The notes: generated by a model from the letters alone, not told the origin. A stretch of 64,000 bases of DNA from Bacillus sp. 03113 (GCF_006546985.1 NZ_VATK01000020.1:1-64000); one strand, 5' to 3'; positions 15,905 to 24,800 are shown, numbered from the stretch's first letter. A program made the numbers and translations.

Positions 15905-17257
15905 TTAAACTTCTCTTCTCATCGCTTTTAAAACATCAACCCTTGTCGCTCTTTGTGCTGGCCTGTAGCCTGAAAGGATGGTAACCGCATAGCATATGAT
16001 TACACAGATGACAGGCAAGGTAATCGGAATGTCACTAAGCAGCAAATCTTCAGGTGGTTTTTCATTAAACGCTTTTTCAATTATGATTGGAAAAGCAAAA
16101 TTGACAAGATAGCTAACTACATAAGAAGCGGCCGTGCCAATCAAGGCTCCAATTAGACCGATGTAACTGCTCTCTAAAAGGAAAATTCGCTTAATCGTTC
16201 CAGGATTGGCTCCAATTGCTTTCATAATTCCAATATCAGGAGCACGTTCTGTTACTGCCATTGTCATCGTATTATAGATTCCGATTGAGGCAATCACGAT
16301 CGCTATCGTTCCGATAAAAATAAGCCCTGCTTTTACAATCGCAAAAAGTACATTTACCTCTTTTAATTCATTTACTACTGAATAGGTGGCAAAACCTTTT
16401 TCTTTTAACGCAGCTGCGATTCCTTCAACGGCTTCCATGTCTTTTGCGTAAATCTTCACTTCATCATACGTGTCCGTTTCAACCTTTTGCTGGACTGCAC
16501 TACGATTGTTCGGATCATTGAGACTGCCTCTTGGTGTTCCTGTAAATTCTTCTATTTCCTTGAGCAATTCTTCTGAGATAAAAATATTTGTGTTGGTCAT
16601 CCATTCTCTTTTTGGCTTGTTTCCAATACCTGCTATTGTGACCGAAAAAGCCTTTTCCTCTATTTTCCCATCTATGTTTTGCCTTACAATTAGATCAATC
16701 TTTTTGCCAATTAAGTCCTCTTTATAACGGAACTCTTCCTTCACTCTCCCTTGTTCATCAACCACATCTTCAAAGTTTTTATTATCTGGTACTAAAGATT
16801 GAGCAAAATGATAGCCTACTACAACTTCATCCACTTTTTCCGGAAGTTTGCCTTCTGATAATTCAAAGCCTGCCTTTATTTCGGAGGGCATGTTGGCCAC
16901 GAGAGTCTGTGTGTTCATACTGCTGTAGTTTTCAAGCTTATAAGTACTTTCTTGCTGCAGCATTTTCCGCCTTGTAACGGCTTTGACATCCTTCATGTCT
17001 TCAAAGTTTTGAATATCTTGATCCATTACTGTTTGATAGGAACCATTGTCCTTCTGTTTTCCATAAACATCAATTTGTGTAACCGCCCTTTGTTCAGTAA
17101 CGTCCTTAATAACCGATTTATGAAGACCGAAACCGACAGAAGCTAGTACAATTAAGAATGTACACCCCATAGCAGTGGCCAAGATCGTCATAAAAACTCT
17201 CGATTTGTTCTTTTTCATATTTTGTTTAACGAATCGAAATTGATCTTTCAACTTCAT
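15905..17257 (-). CDS. ABC transporter permease, FtsX/MacB family
   Basis: The 450-aa protein has the FtsX layout: a TM helix near 20-45 (FMTILATAMGCTFLIVLASV), a large extracytoplasmic domain (about 50-300), then three TM helices in the C-terminal third (LFAIVKAGLIFIGTIAIVI; SYIGLIGALIGTAASYVVSY; ITLPVICVIICYAVTIL) and the closing LSGYRPAQRATRVDVLKAMR. ATGA overlap with the ATPase gene shows translational coupling. MacB-like systems export peptides, antibiotics or lipoproteins, or sense them. Confidence 0.9.
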   Translation of the reverse strand: MKLKDQFRFVKQNMKKNKSRVFMTILATAMGCTFLIVLASVGFGLHKSVIKDVTEQRAVTQIDVYGKQKDNGSYQTVMDQDIQNFEDMKDVKAVTRRKMLQQESTYKLENYSSMNTQTLVANMPSEIKAGFELSEGKLPEKVDEVVVGYHFAQSLVPDNKNFEDVVDEQGRVKEEFRYKEDLIGKKIDLIVRQNIDGKIEEKAFSVTIAGIGNKPKREWMTNTNIFISEELLKEIEEFTGTPRGSLNDPNNRSAVQQKVETDTYDEVKIYAKDMEAVEGIAAALKEKGFATYSVVNELKEVNVLFAIVKAGLIFIGTIAIVIASIGIYNTMTMAVTERAPDIGIMKAIGANPGTIKRIFLLESSYIGLIGALIGTAASYVVSYLVNFAFPIIIEKAFNEKPPEDLLLSDIPITLPVICVIICYAVTILSGYRPAQRATRVDVLKAMRREV

Positions 17258-17943
17258 ACGAGCACCTCCTCATAAATCTTTCCGTCCTTTAGTTTAATGA
17301 TCCTGTCGCCGATTTGAGCCACTTTGACATCATGAGTAATGATTAAAAAGGTAATTCCAAGCTCATGGTTCAACTTCTTAATCAATTCTAAAAGGTCTTC
17401 CTCTGTCTCACTGTCAAGGCTTCCTGATGGTTCATCTGCCAAAATAATCTGCGGATGATTGATCAATGCTCTAGCAATGCTGACTCGCTGCTGCTGTCCG
17501 CCAGATAATTCACCCGGATAATGATCCTGGTAATCCAACAAGCCGACCTTTGCCAGCATATCTTCCGTTTTCTGTTTACGTTCAGGCTTGCTGATTCCTT
17601 TTAGAACCAAAGGCAGTTCTACATTTTGAAAAGCAGTCATGCTTGCAATCAATTGGAAGCTTTGAAAAATAAACCCGAGGTGCCCAATCCTAAAATCAGC
17701 AAATTTCCCTTCATTCAACAGGGTGACATTTTCACCATTCAACCAAATTTCTCCGCTTTTTGGACGGATATATCCGCTAATTAAATTTAAAAGAGTTGAT
17801 TTCCCCGAACCGCTTCGGCCGACAATCGTAACAATTTCTCCTTTTTTCACTTCAAAGGATATATCCTGTAAAACAGGAATGACCGTTTTATGTCCTTTTT
17901 TTCCAATCTCAAAATCATGGCTAACATTTTTTACTGAAATCAA
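17254..17943 (-). CDS. ABC transporter ATP-binding protein (LolD/MacB type)
   Basis: 229 aa from a TTG start at 17943, chosen because GGAGGAG lies 8 nt upstream and homology begins at ISVKNVSHDF; an in-frame extension to 18039 has no site. Walker A GRSGSGKST, Q-loop FIFQSFQLI, signature LSGGQQQRVSIARAL, Walker B ILADEPSG, and the switch His in ITHD are all visible. It partners the permease downstream. Divergent from the MerR gene. Confidence 0.92.
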   Translation of the reverse strand: MISVKNVSHDFEIGKKGHKTVIPVLQDISFEVKKGEIVTIVGRSGSGKSTLLNLISGYIRPKSGEIWLNGENVTLLNEGKFADFRIGHLGFIFQSFQLIASMTAFQNVELPLVLKGISKPERKQKTEDMLAKVGLLDYQDHYPGELSGGQQQRVSIARALINHPQIILADEPSGSLDSETEEDLLELIKKLNHELGITFLIITHDVKVAQIGDRIIKLKDGKIYEEVLV

Positions 17944-18079
17944 CCGAAATCTCCTCCTTTTTTCATCTCTCCATAAAAGACGAAGATAACAGTTAAAATC
18001 ACTACAGAAAAATGTAATTTTCAAGAAAAACATTATCAAGCATCTTCTTCTATCAATTTATCGTTTTACTAGGATTTTA

Positions 18080-18110
18080 TTGACTTAGAGCGCAGTCTAA
18101 GATGTAAAAT
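18080..18110 (+). promoter_or_regulatory. MerR-type promoter with 19-bp spacer and dyad
   Basis: TTGACT (18080-18085), 19-nt spacer, TAAAAT (18105-18110). The spacer holds the perfect dyad CTTAGA-gcgcag-TCTAAG (18084-18101), the classic MerR operator position. ATG of the regulator is exactly 7 nt after the -10, so the mRNA should start at or next to the start codon. Confidence 0.85.
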
Positions 18111-18116
18111 TATGTT

Positions 18117-18488
18117 ATGGAAAAATTTTTGAGCATTCAAGACATTTCAAATCTTACCGGTATCACTGCTCATACCTTGCGCTACTATGAGAAGAACGGT
18201 TTAATTCACTCCATAGCCAGAGGGACGAATGGTCGGCGCCAATATTCATCTGCTGATTTGGCATGGATCCGTTTTTTAGTCAGACTTCGCAGTACAGGAA
18301 TGAGCATTAGACAAATGCAGCAAATCGCCGAGCTGAGAAGAAAAGGTCCAGCTACGACCAAAGAAAGGAGAATATTGCTCGAAGCACATAAGAAAAAATT
18401 AGCTGAGCAAATCGAGAAGCTTCAGGAACATTATGAAGTGATTAACGAAAAAATAGAAATTTACCGTAAATGGGAATTAGAAAATTAA
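18117..18488 (+). CDS. MerR family regulator, apparently leaderless
   Basis: The 123-aa protein opens with SIQDISNLTGITAHTLRYYEKNGLI, the MerR helix-turn-helix, has the second wing GTNGRRQYSSADLAWI, and a C-terminal coiled coil (about 80-120, rich in E/K/L). No cysteine-type metal loop is present, so a small organic ligand is more likely. No Shine-Dalgarno can be found; -10 ends 6 nt before ATG, implying leaderless mRNA. It is followed 16 nt later by the decarboxylase-family gene, which it should activate along with itself. Confidence 0.88.
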   Translation: MEKFLSIQDISNLTGITAHTLRYYEKNGLIHSIARGTNGRRQYSSADLAWIRFLVRLRSTGMSIRQMQQIAELRRKGPATTKERRILLEAHKKKLAEQIEKLQEHYEVINEKIEIYRKWELEN

Positions 18489-18504
18489 TAGAGGGTGCTA
18501 AGAA

Positions 18505-19275
18505 ATGAATCCATCTTACGAAAACGGAATAAAATTTTTTCAAAATACGGATGAAACAGCTATCCATGGCGTTGTAGTAAATTTAAGTGACGTATCACCT
18601 CATATAAGCAGATATACTATTGAAGTTTACGGGCAGCTTTTCAGCAATCCCGTGCTTACGTATCAGCAAAGAGAAATGGTCATCATCTCTGCGTTGATTT
18701 CATTAGGAGATACTCCAAGCCAACTTAAATGGCACATGAACTTCGGTTTAAAAGTTGGCATTACACCAAACGAAATCATTGAAATAGCCACACATTGCAT
18801 TCCCTTTTGCGGGTTTCCTCGTGCTTTAAATGCCATTGGTGTTGCCAAACAACTTTTTACAGAACAAAATATCGAAGTAACCATCGAGGACGAGCTACTA
18901 AATAATGTAGGAGAACGACGGGAAAGAGGCTTAGGGAAACTACAAGAAATTGACGGGAAACATGGTGAAGCGGTTGCTGATTCTCTCGCTGATATTGCCC
19001 CTTTATTAGCAGAACAAATCATCGAATTTGCATTCGGTGAAGTCTACAGCCGCTCGGGATTAAACCCTAAACAACGGCAGCTTGTCACATTAGGAGCCTT
19101 AACTGCACAAGGTGGCTGTGAACCGCAACTTCATGTTCATATCAATGCAGCTATCCGGGTAGGCCTAACGAGACAAGAAATAATCGAAGCACTACTACAA
19201 TGCTCCCCATACACGGGATTCCCTAAAGTGTTGAACGCAATAAACGTTGCGAAAGAGATCATCTTAACAAAGTAA
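18505..19275 (+). CDS. Carboxymuconolactone decarboxylase family protein, two domains
   Basis: The 256-aa protein repeats the CMD/AhpD-like fold: first copy about 30-115 (LTYQQREMVIISALISLGD...QLKWHMNFGLKVGIT), second about 165-250 (LNPKQRQLVTLGALTAQGG...QLHVHINAAIRVGLT). The catalytic CxxC of AhpD is absent in both copies, so it is of the gamma-CMD type. It follows the MerR gene by 16 nt with GAGGGTG before ATG, so it is the probable target of that regulator. Typical role is in aromatic ring or ketone metabolism. Confidence 0.85.
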   Translation: MNPSYENGIKFFQNTDETAIHGVVVNLSDVSPHISRYTIEVYGQLFSNPVLTYQQREMVIISALISLGDTPSQLKWHMNFGLKVGITPNEIIEIATHCIPFCGFPRALNAIGVAKQLFTEQNIEVTIEDELLNNVGERRERGLGKLQEIDGKHGEAVADSLADIAPLLAEQIIEFAFGEVYSRSGLNPKQRQLVTLGALTAQGGCEPQLHVHINAAIRVGLTRQEIIEALLQCSPYTGFPKVLNAINVAKEIILTK

Positions 19276-19425
19276 TTTTGACTCTTTCACAAATAGCTAA
19301 ATTGATTTGATCTTTACATGCTAAAGTTGTATCGTTTTGAAAAAAGTAAACTAATTATATATGGATTTTTTTATTAAGCAATCGGACTAGATTGGGAATA
19401 AGAAACTAAAAGTATTATATTTATT

Positions 19426-19634
19426 GGCTGTTTTCTCAAAGTTTGTTGTTTTTTACATAAAACATTTGGAAAAGTGTTTCTTAGCAGCCTGCATACACGT
19501 AGACTCCTGTGGGAATGCGAGAAAGACGAGACCCCGCAGGAGCGTATGCGACGAGGAGGCTCGACGCTCGCCCACGGAAAGCGAAGTGTATGCAGGCTGC
19601 GCGTTAAAAAGCAACAATCTATACGAAAACAGCC
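19426..19634. repeat. Nested palindromic Bacillaceae repeat (~209 nt)
   Basis: Outer arms GGCTGTTTTC (19426-19435) and GAAAACAGCC (19625-19634) are perfect. Next, TTGTTGtTTTTTA pairs with TTAAAAAGCAACAA, and GCAGCCTGCATACAC (19484-19498) pairs perfectly with GTGTATGCAGGCTGC (19586-19600). The core (19502-19580) contains ACTCCTGTGGG...GACCCCGCAGGAG and CGACGAGGAGGCTCG. It is G+C-rich inside A+T-rich DNA. The core resembles a dispersed repeat I recall from many Bacillaceae genomes; its function is unknown. No protein is supported. Confidence 0.75.
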
Positions 19635-19724
19635 TATTTATTTGAAAAATTGATCACAAACTGACAGATCATCTACTATGAGCCTACCCTCAATAATCGA
19701 GGTTTTTTAATTTATATTTATAGA

Positions 19725-19797
19725 TCAGAAAGCACCTCAATTTTCAAGGACTTTCTGACGTAAGAAAAGAAGTACTTATGAATAAATAATATGTACT
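19725..19797 (+). promoter_or_regulatory. Hairpin and dyad upstream of the MerR-methyltransferase gene
   Basis: TCAGAAAG (19725-19732) pairs with CTTTCTGA (19751-19758). Next, AGTAC (19771-19775) and GTACT (19793-19797) form an imperfect 27-nt palindrome ending 9 nt before the GTG start. The palindrome sits where a MerR-type regulator would bind its own promoter. I see no strong -35/-10 pair. Confidence 0.4.
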
Positions 19798-19806
19798 GGT
19801 AGTGAT

Positions 19807-21027
19807 GTGGTGAGAATTGGTAAATTTGGAGAAACAAATCAATTGAGTATTGATACGATTAGGCATTATATGGATCTGGGGTTGATCGTGCCTGAAAAGA
19901 GAGGTGGGCATTACTTTTTTGATAAGCGCTGCCAAAACGATTTAGAGCTTATTTTAGAATTTAAAGGGATGGGCTTTAGTTTAAACGAGATTAAAAATCT
20001 TTTTCTTTATGAAAATTTCGGGAAATTTACGGATTATGAAAAAGATACATACTATCAATCTTTGTTTATGGATAAATATGAGAAGATTGAACAAGAAATA
20101 AAGAATCTAGTAGTAATAAAAGACAAGCTAAAGGCGAAATTGGATGATTTATCAGCAAAATCTGAAGGTTCAAGTTCAATGATAGGCATTGATTTGAAAG
20201 TACTTGATATACTGAAGTGCTTAAAATGTAGTAAAAAGCTCATTCTTCAAGATGGGATGATTAGTAGAAATCAGATTATGGAGGGAAAGCTAACCTGCGA
20301 TTGTGGTGAAGAGTACCTTATTGAATCAGGTATTTTAAGCGTTGGTAAGCCATTCAAGTCGACCACTGGACTTCCATTTGAGGAATATATTCTTGAATAT
20401 ATTCATGTAACCGATCCAGCTTATTTGGAAAATATCCATAAAGGGGGGGAATGGTCAAAGAGAAAAATTGTTCAATTAGATTTAAGCGATAAAGTTTTAC
20501 TTGAGTTAGGGTCAGGAGTCGGTTTTTTTCTGCGAAATATTTATCAGGAATTACCGGAAGATTGCTTATATATTGCCGTTGATCGCAATTTGGAGCGGCA
20601 TCGATTTTTAAAAAGTGCATTAGAGAGAACTAGTTCCAAAAGAAACATCCTTTTTATTTGCGCTGACTTTCTAGACATTCCTATACAGGATTACTCTGTC
20701 GATATGGTGATTGATCAATCGGGTACTAGTAACTACAGCTTTGAACATGAGGAGTTTTTGCTTCGTGAATTGGTTTCTCTTTTTAAACCCGATTGTTACT
20801 TATTGGGATCATTTATTGCTTTTAAAAATTTCAGCACCAAAAGCAAAATTGAAGCTAGATTCAGAGATAACTTTATAGCCAGCAAAGTTAAGGAAAACAT
20901 CAACAGTTTAAAGTATATTCCCTTTGATGAAAGGACTTCCGAATATATTGATAAAGGTGGAAGGTACGAAAATTTCTTTGTGCAGGGAGAAGAGATCTAT
21001 TCCTATTCATTTTTTGGCAAAAGGTAG
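19807..21027 (+). CDS. MerR DNA-binding domain fused to zinc ribbon and SAM methyltransferase
   Basis: The 406-aa protein has three parts: a MerR-like helix-turn-helix (about 5-70, LSIDTIRHYMDLGLI with SLNEIKNLF), a coiled segment (80-120), a zinc-ribbon-like Cys4 module (Cys138, Cys141, Cys164, Cys166), and a class I methyltransferase (about 225-400; motif I LLELGSGVGF at 231-240, acidic end of strand 2 at Asp259). GTG at 19807 or 19810; no clear ribosome binding site. The zinc-ribbon-plus-methyltransferase order recalls RlmA-type enzymes. An MFS exporter follows 119 nt later. A sensor that regulates and modifies is possible; nothing here shows the substrate. Confidence 0.78.
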   Translation: MVRIGKFGETNQLSIDTIRHYMDLGLIVPEKRGGHYFFDKRCQNDLELILEFKGMGFSLNEIKNLFLYENFGKFTDYEKDTYYQSLFMDKYEKIEQEIKNLVVIKDKLKAKLDDLSAKSEGSSSMIGIDLKVLDILKCLKCSKKLILQDGMISRNQIMEGKLTCDCGEEYLIESGILSVGKPFKSTTGLPFEEYILEYIHVTDPAYLENIHKGGEWSKRKIVQLDLSDKVLLELGSGVGFFLRNIYQELPEDCLYIAVDRNLERHRFLKSALERTSSKRNILFICADFLDIPIQDYSVDMVIDQSGTSNYSFEHEEFLLRELVSLFKPDCYLLGSFIAFKNFSTKSKIEARFRDNFIASKVKENINSLKYIPFDERTSEYIDKGGRYENFFVQGEEIYSYSFFGKR

Positions 21028-21146
21028 GGTTAGCCCTATCTTTTTTTTATTTTCTCATAAAAATTCATGGAATGTACTTATTGATATTGGGTTCACCCGA
21101 CAGCTTAAACTTTATTGTATAAAAAGTTAAGCGAGGCGGAGTATTC

Positions 21147-22439
21147 ATGGATACATTACAAATGAGTGTAAGGAATGAAAAGAACCAAAAAGAATTAAAA
21201 AACCTATTCCTCTATTCTACGGGAAAAACCATTTCGATTTTTGGAACAGCTATTTATAATTTTGCGTTAGGATTATACGTTTTAAAGCTAACGGATTCGG
21301 CGTTAAGCTTTGCAGTTACCCTCATATTAGGAGTTATTCCGATGATTATGATCAATCCGTTTGCTGGGGTGATCGCGGATAAGCTCAATAAAAAGACTTT
21401 AGTTGTTTCAATGGATCTTTTTAACGGAATCTTGTTAATTTCTGTTTATATATTATGTATTAAATATGAATTAAACTTGCTCATCATTTATACTACTACC
21501 TTTCTGTTGACGGTGTTTACCACCTTCTTTGAGATTGGGGCAGAAGCGGCAAAGCCAAACCTCGTGTCTGAAAAAATGTTAATGAATATCAACTCTATTA
21601 GTAAAATAATTGATTCTGTCTCTTCTATTCTAGGCCCGATGTTAGGTGGAATTGTGTTTGTGTTCTTTGATATAAGAACTTTTATTCTCATTAATGGAGT
21701 TTCTTTTATCCTTTCCGCTTTATCGATGATGTTTATTGATTTCAAGCTTTTCAATCACCAATCAAATGAAGCGCATTCAGGTGGGAAAATTCATTTTATT
21801 AGAGATATAAAGGATGGATTTCAATATTTATCCGAAAGAAAGAGTATTAAGAGCATGTTTACCATCTTAATTTCAATCAATTTCTTTCTCGGCTTTGCTG
21901 TGACTGTTCCATTGCCATATATCATCAATACCGTTTTGAAGCTAAGTTCAAAGGAGTTTGGTATAATCCAAGGGGCCTTCCCGGTTGGGATGATCTTAGG
22001 AGCTTTATTGGTAAAAAGAATCACAGAAAGGATTTCCTATTCCACTCTTTTGAAATATTTAAGCTTTTCTTTATCGATTTTTATGATCATCTTAGGAGCT
22101 CCAGTTATACTCAAAAGCTTACAAGTGAATTCCATCGTATATGCCTGTTTTTATAGTGCCGTCATGTTCTTTTTTGGAGTGGTCATAGCGCTTATTGATA
22201 TCCCTTTGGCTTATTTTATGCAAAAAGAAATCCCAGATGAATATAGGGGTAGAGTACTAAGCATTGGCATTAGTATTGGAAAAATGATGCTTCCAGTGGC
22301 GATGGTACTATCAGGAGTTCTATTAAACCTTATCCCTTCTTATGTCATGCCTGTTGCAGGAGGAATGTTATTCTATCTATTCAATATGCGTTCTTCGAAT
22401 AAGTCGAACATTGAACTTACTTCAGAAAATACAAATTAA
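21147..22439 (+). CDS. MFS transporter, macrolide-efflux (MefA)-like
   Basis: The 430-aa protein has about 12 hydrophobic segments and the MFS motif GVIADKLNKKTLVVSMDL near 72-89. The layout with an open N-terminus (KNLFLYSTGKTISIFGTAIYNFALGLYVL) and the second-half IPDEYRGRVLSIGISIGKM is typical of the MefA/enterobactin-exporter group. GAGGCGGAG precedes the ATG. It follows the MerR-methyltransferase gene and may be its target. Drug specificity cannot be read. Confidence 0.85.
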   Translation: MDTLQMSVRNEKNQKELKNLFLYSTGKTISIFGTAIYNFALGLYVLKLTDSALSFAVTLILGVIPMIMINPFAGVIADKLNKKTLVVSMDLFNGILLISVYILCIKYELNLLIIYTTTFLLTVFTTFFEIGAEAAKPNLVSEKMLMNINSISKIIDSVSSILGPMLGGIVFVFFDIRTFILINGVSFILSALSMMFIDFKLFNHQSNEAHSGGKIHFIRDIKDGFQYLSERKSIKSMFTILISINFFLGFAVTVPLPYIINTVLKLSSKEFGIIQGAFPVGMILGALLVKRITERISYSTLLKYLSFSLSIFMIILGAPVILKSLQVNSIVYACFYSAVMFFFGVVIALIDIPLAYFMQKEIPDEYRGRVLSIGISIGKMMLPVAMVLSGVLLNLIPSYVMPVAGGMLFYLFNMRSSNKSNIELTSENTN

Positions 22440-22571
22440 TCAGTATAATGTATCAAACGACGCATTTGTGGAAGAACAAGGATAGAAAATGATCAATTAA
22501 ACTCCCTATTGGAAAATCATAACATTACAGTTACAATAATTAGTAATTGATTAAATAATGGAGGGTATAAA

Positions 22572-23642
22572 ATGTTATCGTTACCAAAAACGAAATGGTT
22601 GTGGTTTAGTTTTTTGCTTGCTTTAGTTGTTAGTTCCAACGTACTTATTTATCGTCTTGATATGATGCAACCTCTTCCGAAAGAAGTCGCTCTTGGCACA
22701 TTGTTTGATTTCATCCTTGTCGTACCTCTAATTACGTATTTCTTTATCATTCGAAAACGCTATTCTTTGAAATATTTACTCCCTGTCGTACTTGCCGGAT
22801 ATGGTTGTGCTTGGCTAATTATGCCTCAAGGACTGCTCTCATCTTATTCCTTTGTAAAATATATTTTATTTGCTTGTGAGGGAGCTTTTCTCTTAATAGA
22901 GTTTTATCTTGGTTTTAAATTGATTACGAAATTTCCAGCTATTATCAAAAAATTCCGAACGAATTTAACGGAAATTCCTACCTTTCAACATCGTTTAGAA
23001 CAAACTTTATCTTATCATTTTAAATCATCTCGTGTGCTAGACATCATTGCCTCTGATATGACAATGTTTTACTACAGCTTATTTTCTTGGAGTAAAACAT
23101 CTATCCCCATTTTACAAAATAGACAAATATTTACTTATTATAAAAAAACTAGCACTGTAGCTTTTTACCTCATGCTTATTCACGCACTCGTTCTTGAATC
23201 AATCGGCTTTCACTTTTTACTCCACTCTTGGAGTCCAATTTTTTCTATTATTACACTAATATTAAATGGATACACTGTTCTGGTCCTTTTAGCACAACTA
23301 CAAGCAATTCGGTTATGCCCTTTTATGATCACGAATCAACACCTATATCTTCAGGTAGGAATAATGAAGCAATTGACTGTCTCTCTTCAGGACATTAAAA
23401 GTATTCATTATTTTACAGGTCCAGAAAAACAATCTAAAGACGAAAAAAAATTCATTTTCGATGCAGTACTTACTGATTTTGCAAAAGAGAAACCGACCTT
23501 AGAAATTGAATTTAATACTCCTCAAGAAGTTAAGCTTATGTATGGATTTAAGAGAAAAATAACGAAGGCTCATCTTCGACCAGATGAATCACAAAGATTT
23601 TACGATGCTCTTACTACTAAACTAAACGAAGGAAATGAATAA
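22572..23642 (+). CDS. Membrane protein of unknown function (about 6 TM)
   Basis: The 356-aa protein has an N-terminal block of about four TM helices (10-25, 38-60, 66-85, 95-115), a soluble middle, two more TM helices near 200-240, and a soluble C-terminus resembling a PH-like module (ITNQHLYLQVGIMKQLTVSLQDIKSI). GGAGGGTATAAA precedes ATG. It is closed by a terminator. A degraded copy of its last ~45 codons lies at 40770. Homologues in Bacillus are often labelled beta-carotene monooxygenase, but I see no support for that name. Confidence 0.65.
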   Translation: MLSLPKTKWLWFSFLLALVVSSNVLIYRLDMMQPLPKEVALGTLFDFILVVPLITYFFIIRKRYSLKYLLPVVLAGYGCAWLIMPQGLLSSYSFVKYILFACEGAFLLIEFYLGFKLITKFPAIIKKFRTNLTEIPTFQHRLEQTLSYHFKSSRVLDIIASDMTMFYYSLFSWSKTSIPILQNRQIFTYYKKTSTVAFYLMLIHALVLESIGFHFLLHSWSPIFSIITLILNGYTVLVLLAQLQAIRLCPFMITNQHLYLQVGIMKQLTVSLQDIKSIHYFTGPEKQSKDEKKFIFDAVLTDFAKEKPTLEIEFNTPQEVKLMYGFKRKITKAHLRPDESQRFYDALTTKLNEGNE

Positions 23643-23718
23643 CTTTTAGATGAAACCCTCATATAGCTAATGGAAAAGATAACAGTTCCGTATTAAAGAA
23701 AAATATGCTTTTTGTTTT

Positions 23719-23750
23719 CCAAAAAGGTGTTATCCCTTTTTGGATTTTTT
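23719..23750 (+). terminator. Rho-independent terminator
   Basis: TCCAAAAAGG-tgttatc-CCTTTTTGGA followed by TTTTTT, 77 nt after the membrane-protein stop. Confidence 0.85.
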
Positions 23751-23814
23751 GTATTAACCTGTGTTGTTGATAAATATGTATTCATAGAATTATATTTTTG
23801 GAGAGTGAGATAAA

Positions 23815-23916
23815 TTGATTAAAGCAGTCATTTTTGATTTAGATGGAACTTTATTAAATCGAGATGTTTCATTAAATAATTTTATCGACTTGCAATTTGA
23901 TCGATTGCAGCGATAA
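23815..23916 (+). pseudogene. Truncated HAD-family hydrolase
   Basis: TTG start after GGAGAGTGAG, then MIKAVIFDLDGTLLNRDVSL, the exact N-terminal motif I (DxDGT) of a HAD hydrolase. The frame stops after 33 codons, and the minus-strand GNAT gene begins directly after it. Full-length family members are over 200 aa, so this is a stump left by a deletion or recombination. Confidence 0.8.
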
Positions 23917-23935
23917 ACGTCTGAAGCCTTTTTGA

Positions 23936-24445
23936 TTAACAATTACCTTTAAAACCAGAATAAATAAAATGGTTCTTATTGAAAATAAAAGTTTCTTTTT
24001 CTTTCGTGAAACCAATTTTCTCTGCCACGCGAATAGACGAAGCATTTCTTGGATCAATAATACTTATTAATTTATTTAAGCCCAAATGATAATAACCATA
24101 TTTCTTACAAGCTATAGCTGCCTCTGTTGCAAACCCCTTAGACCAATACTTTTTATTAATGTGATAACCAATTTCAACCTCTATCCTGTCATTTACTTTT
24201 TGTTGAACAAGACCACAATCTCCAATAAATTCATTCGTCTCTTTTAAACAAACAGCCCATAATCCATAACCATCATTGCGGTATCTATCTTGATTTCGTT
24301 TAATCCAATCTTGAGTTTCCTGAATACTGAATGGGGCTGGATAAAACTCCATCGTTTCTGGGTCTGAAAAAATACGATAAAGAGGAATAAGATCATCCTC
24401 TTTATACTGCCTCAACAACAGCCTTTGTGTTTCAAGCGTAAACAT
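23936..24445 (-). CDS. GNAT family acetyltransferase, RimJ/RimL type
   Basis: About 169 aa from ATG 24445, the first codon of the conserved opening FTLETQRLLLRQYKEDDL, with GGAAGTG 7 nt upstream; a longer frame to 24487 has no site. The acetyl-CoA motif is YWSKGFATEAA near 110-120, and ASIRVAEKIGF closes the fold. RimJ/RimL-type enzymes acetylate protein N-termini or small amines. It butts against a truncated HAD gene. Confidence 0.85.
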   Translation of the reverse strand: MFTLETQRLLLRQYKEDDLIPLYRIFSDPETMEFYPAPFSIQETQDWIKRNQDRYRNDGYGLWAVCLKETNEFIGDCGLVQQKVNDRIEVEIGYHINKKYWSKGFATEAAIACKKYGYYHLGLNKLISIIDPRNASSIRVAEKIGFTKEKETFIFNKNHFIYSGFKGNC

Positions 24446-24533
24446 TTTCTTCACTTCCTTCTTGATAAATTGATATTCTTTAGCCATCTTAAGTTAACCA
24501 GTCTATCAAAGCATTTTAAACAATAGAATAAGA

Positions 24534-24569
24534 AGCCCCTACACAAAAACAAATTAAAGTGCAGGGGCA
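24534..24569 (-). terminator. Terminator hairpin
   Basis: On the minus strand GCCCCTGCAC and GTGTAGGGGC pair around a 15-nt A/T loop. It lies between the 67-aa gene and the GNAT gene. Confidence 0.6.
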
Positions 24570-24596
24570 GTTTCTAACTCACAGAATATTTCTGTC

Positions 24597-24800
24597 TCAT
24601 TTTATTTGGTCATCTTCAAAGTATTCATGGAGCTTTTCATTCTCTTCGTCACTAACTTGTTCTGAAGCATATGGATTATCTTTTTCTCCAGAGCTATCCA
24701 AATTCGTTTTTATGGCTATAAACGGTCCTTTTGATGGCTCCGCAATGATGCGATCATTAAGTTCTTTAAAATCAGGAATATCATTTTTTCCTTTTACCAT
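24597..24800 (-). CDS. Small acidic hypothetical protein, 67 aa
   Basis: GAGGAGGTGAGATC before ATG is a very strong ribosome binding site. The product is acidic (MVKGKNDIPDFKELNDRI..., C-terminal QVSDEENEKLHEYFEDDQ), with no membrane segment. It has its own terminator on each side. I do not recognise it; similar small acidic proteins are common in endospore formers. Confidence 0.6.
   Translation of the reverse strand: MVKGKNDIPDFKELNDRIIAEPSKGPFIAIKTNLDSSGEKDNPYASEQVSDEENEKLHEYFEDDQIK

Noticed and set aside
19424-19645. Open frame of 73 codons inside the palindromic repeat
   Set aside because: It reads across the repeat's arms with no ribosome binding site; the nested palindrome is the simpler explanation.
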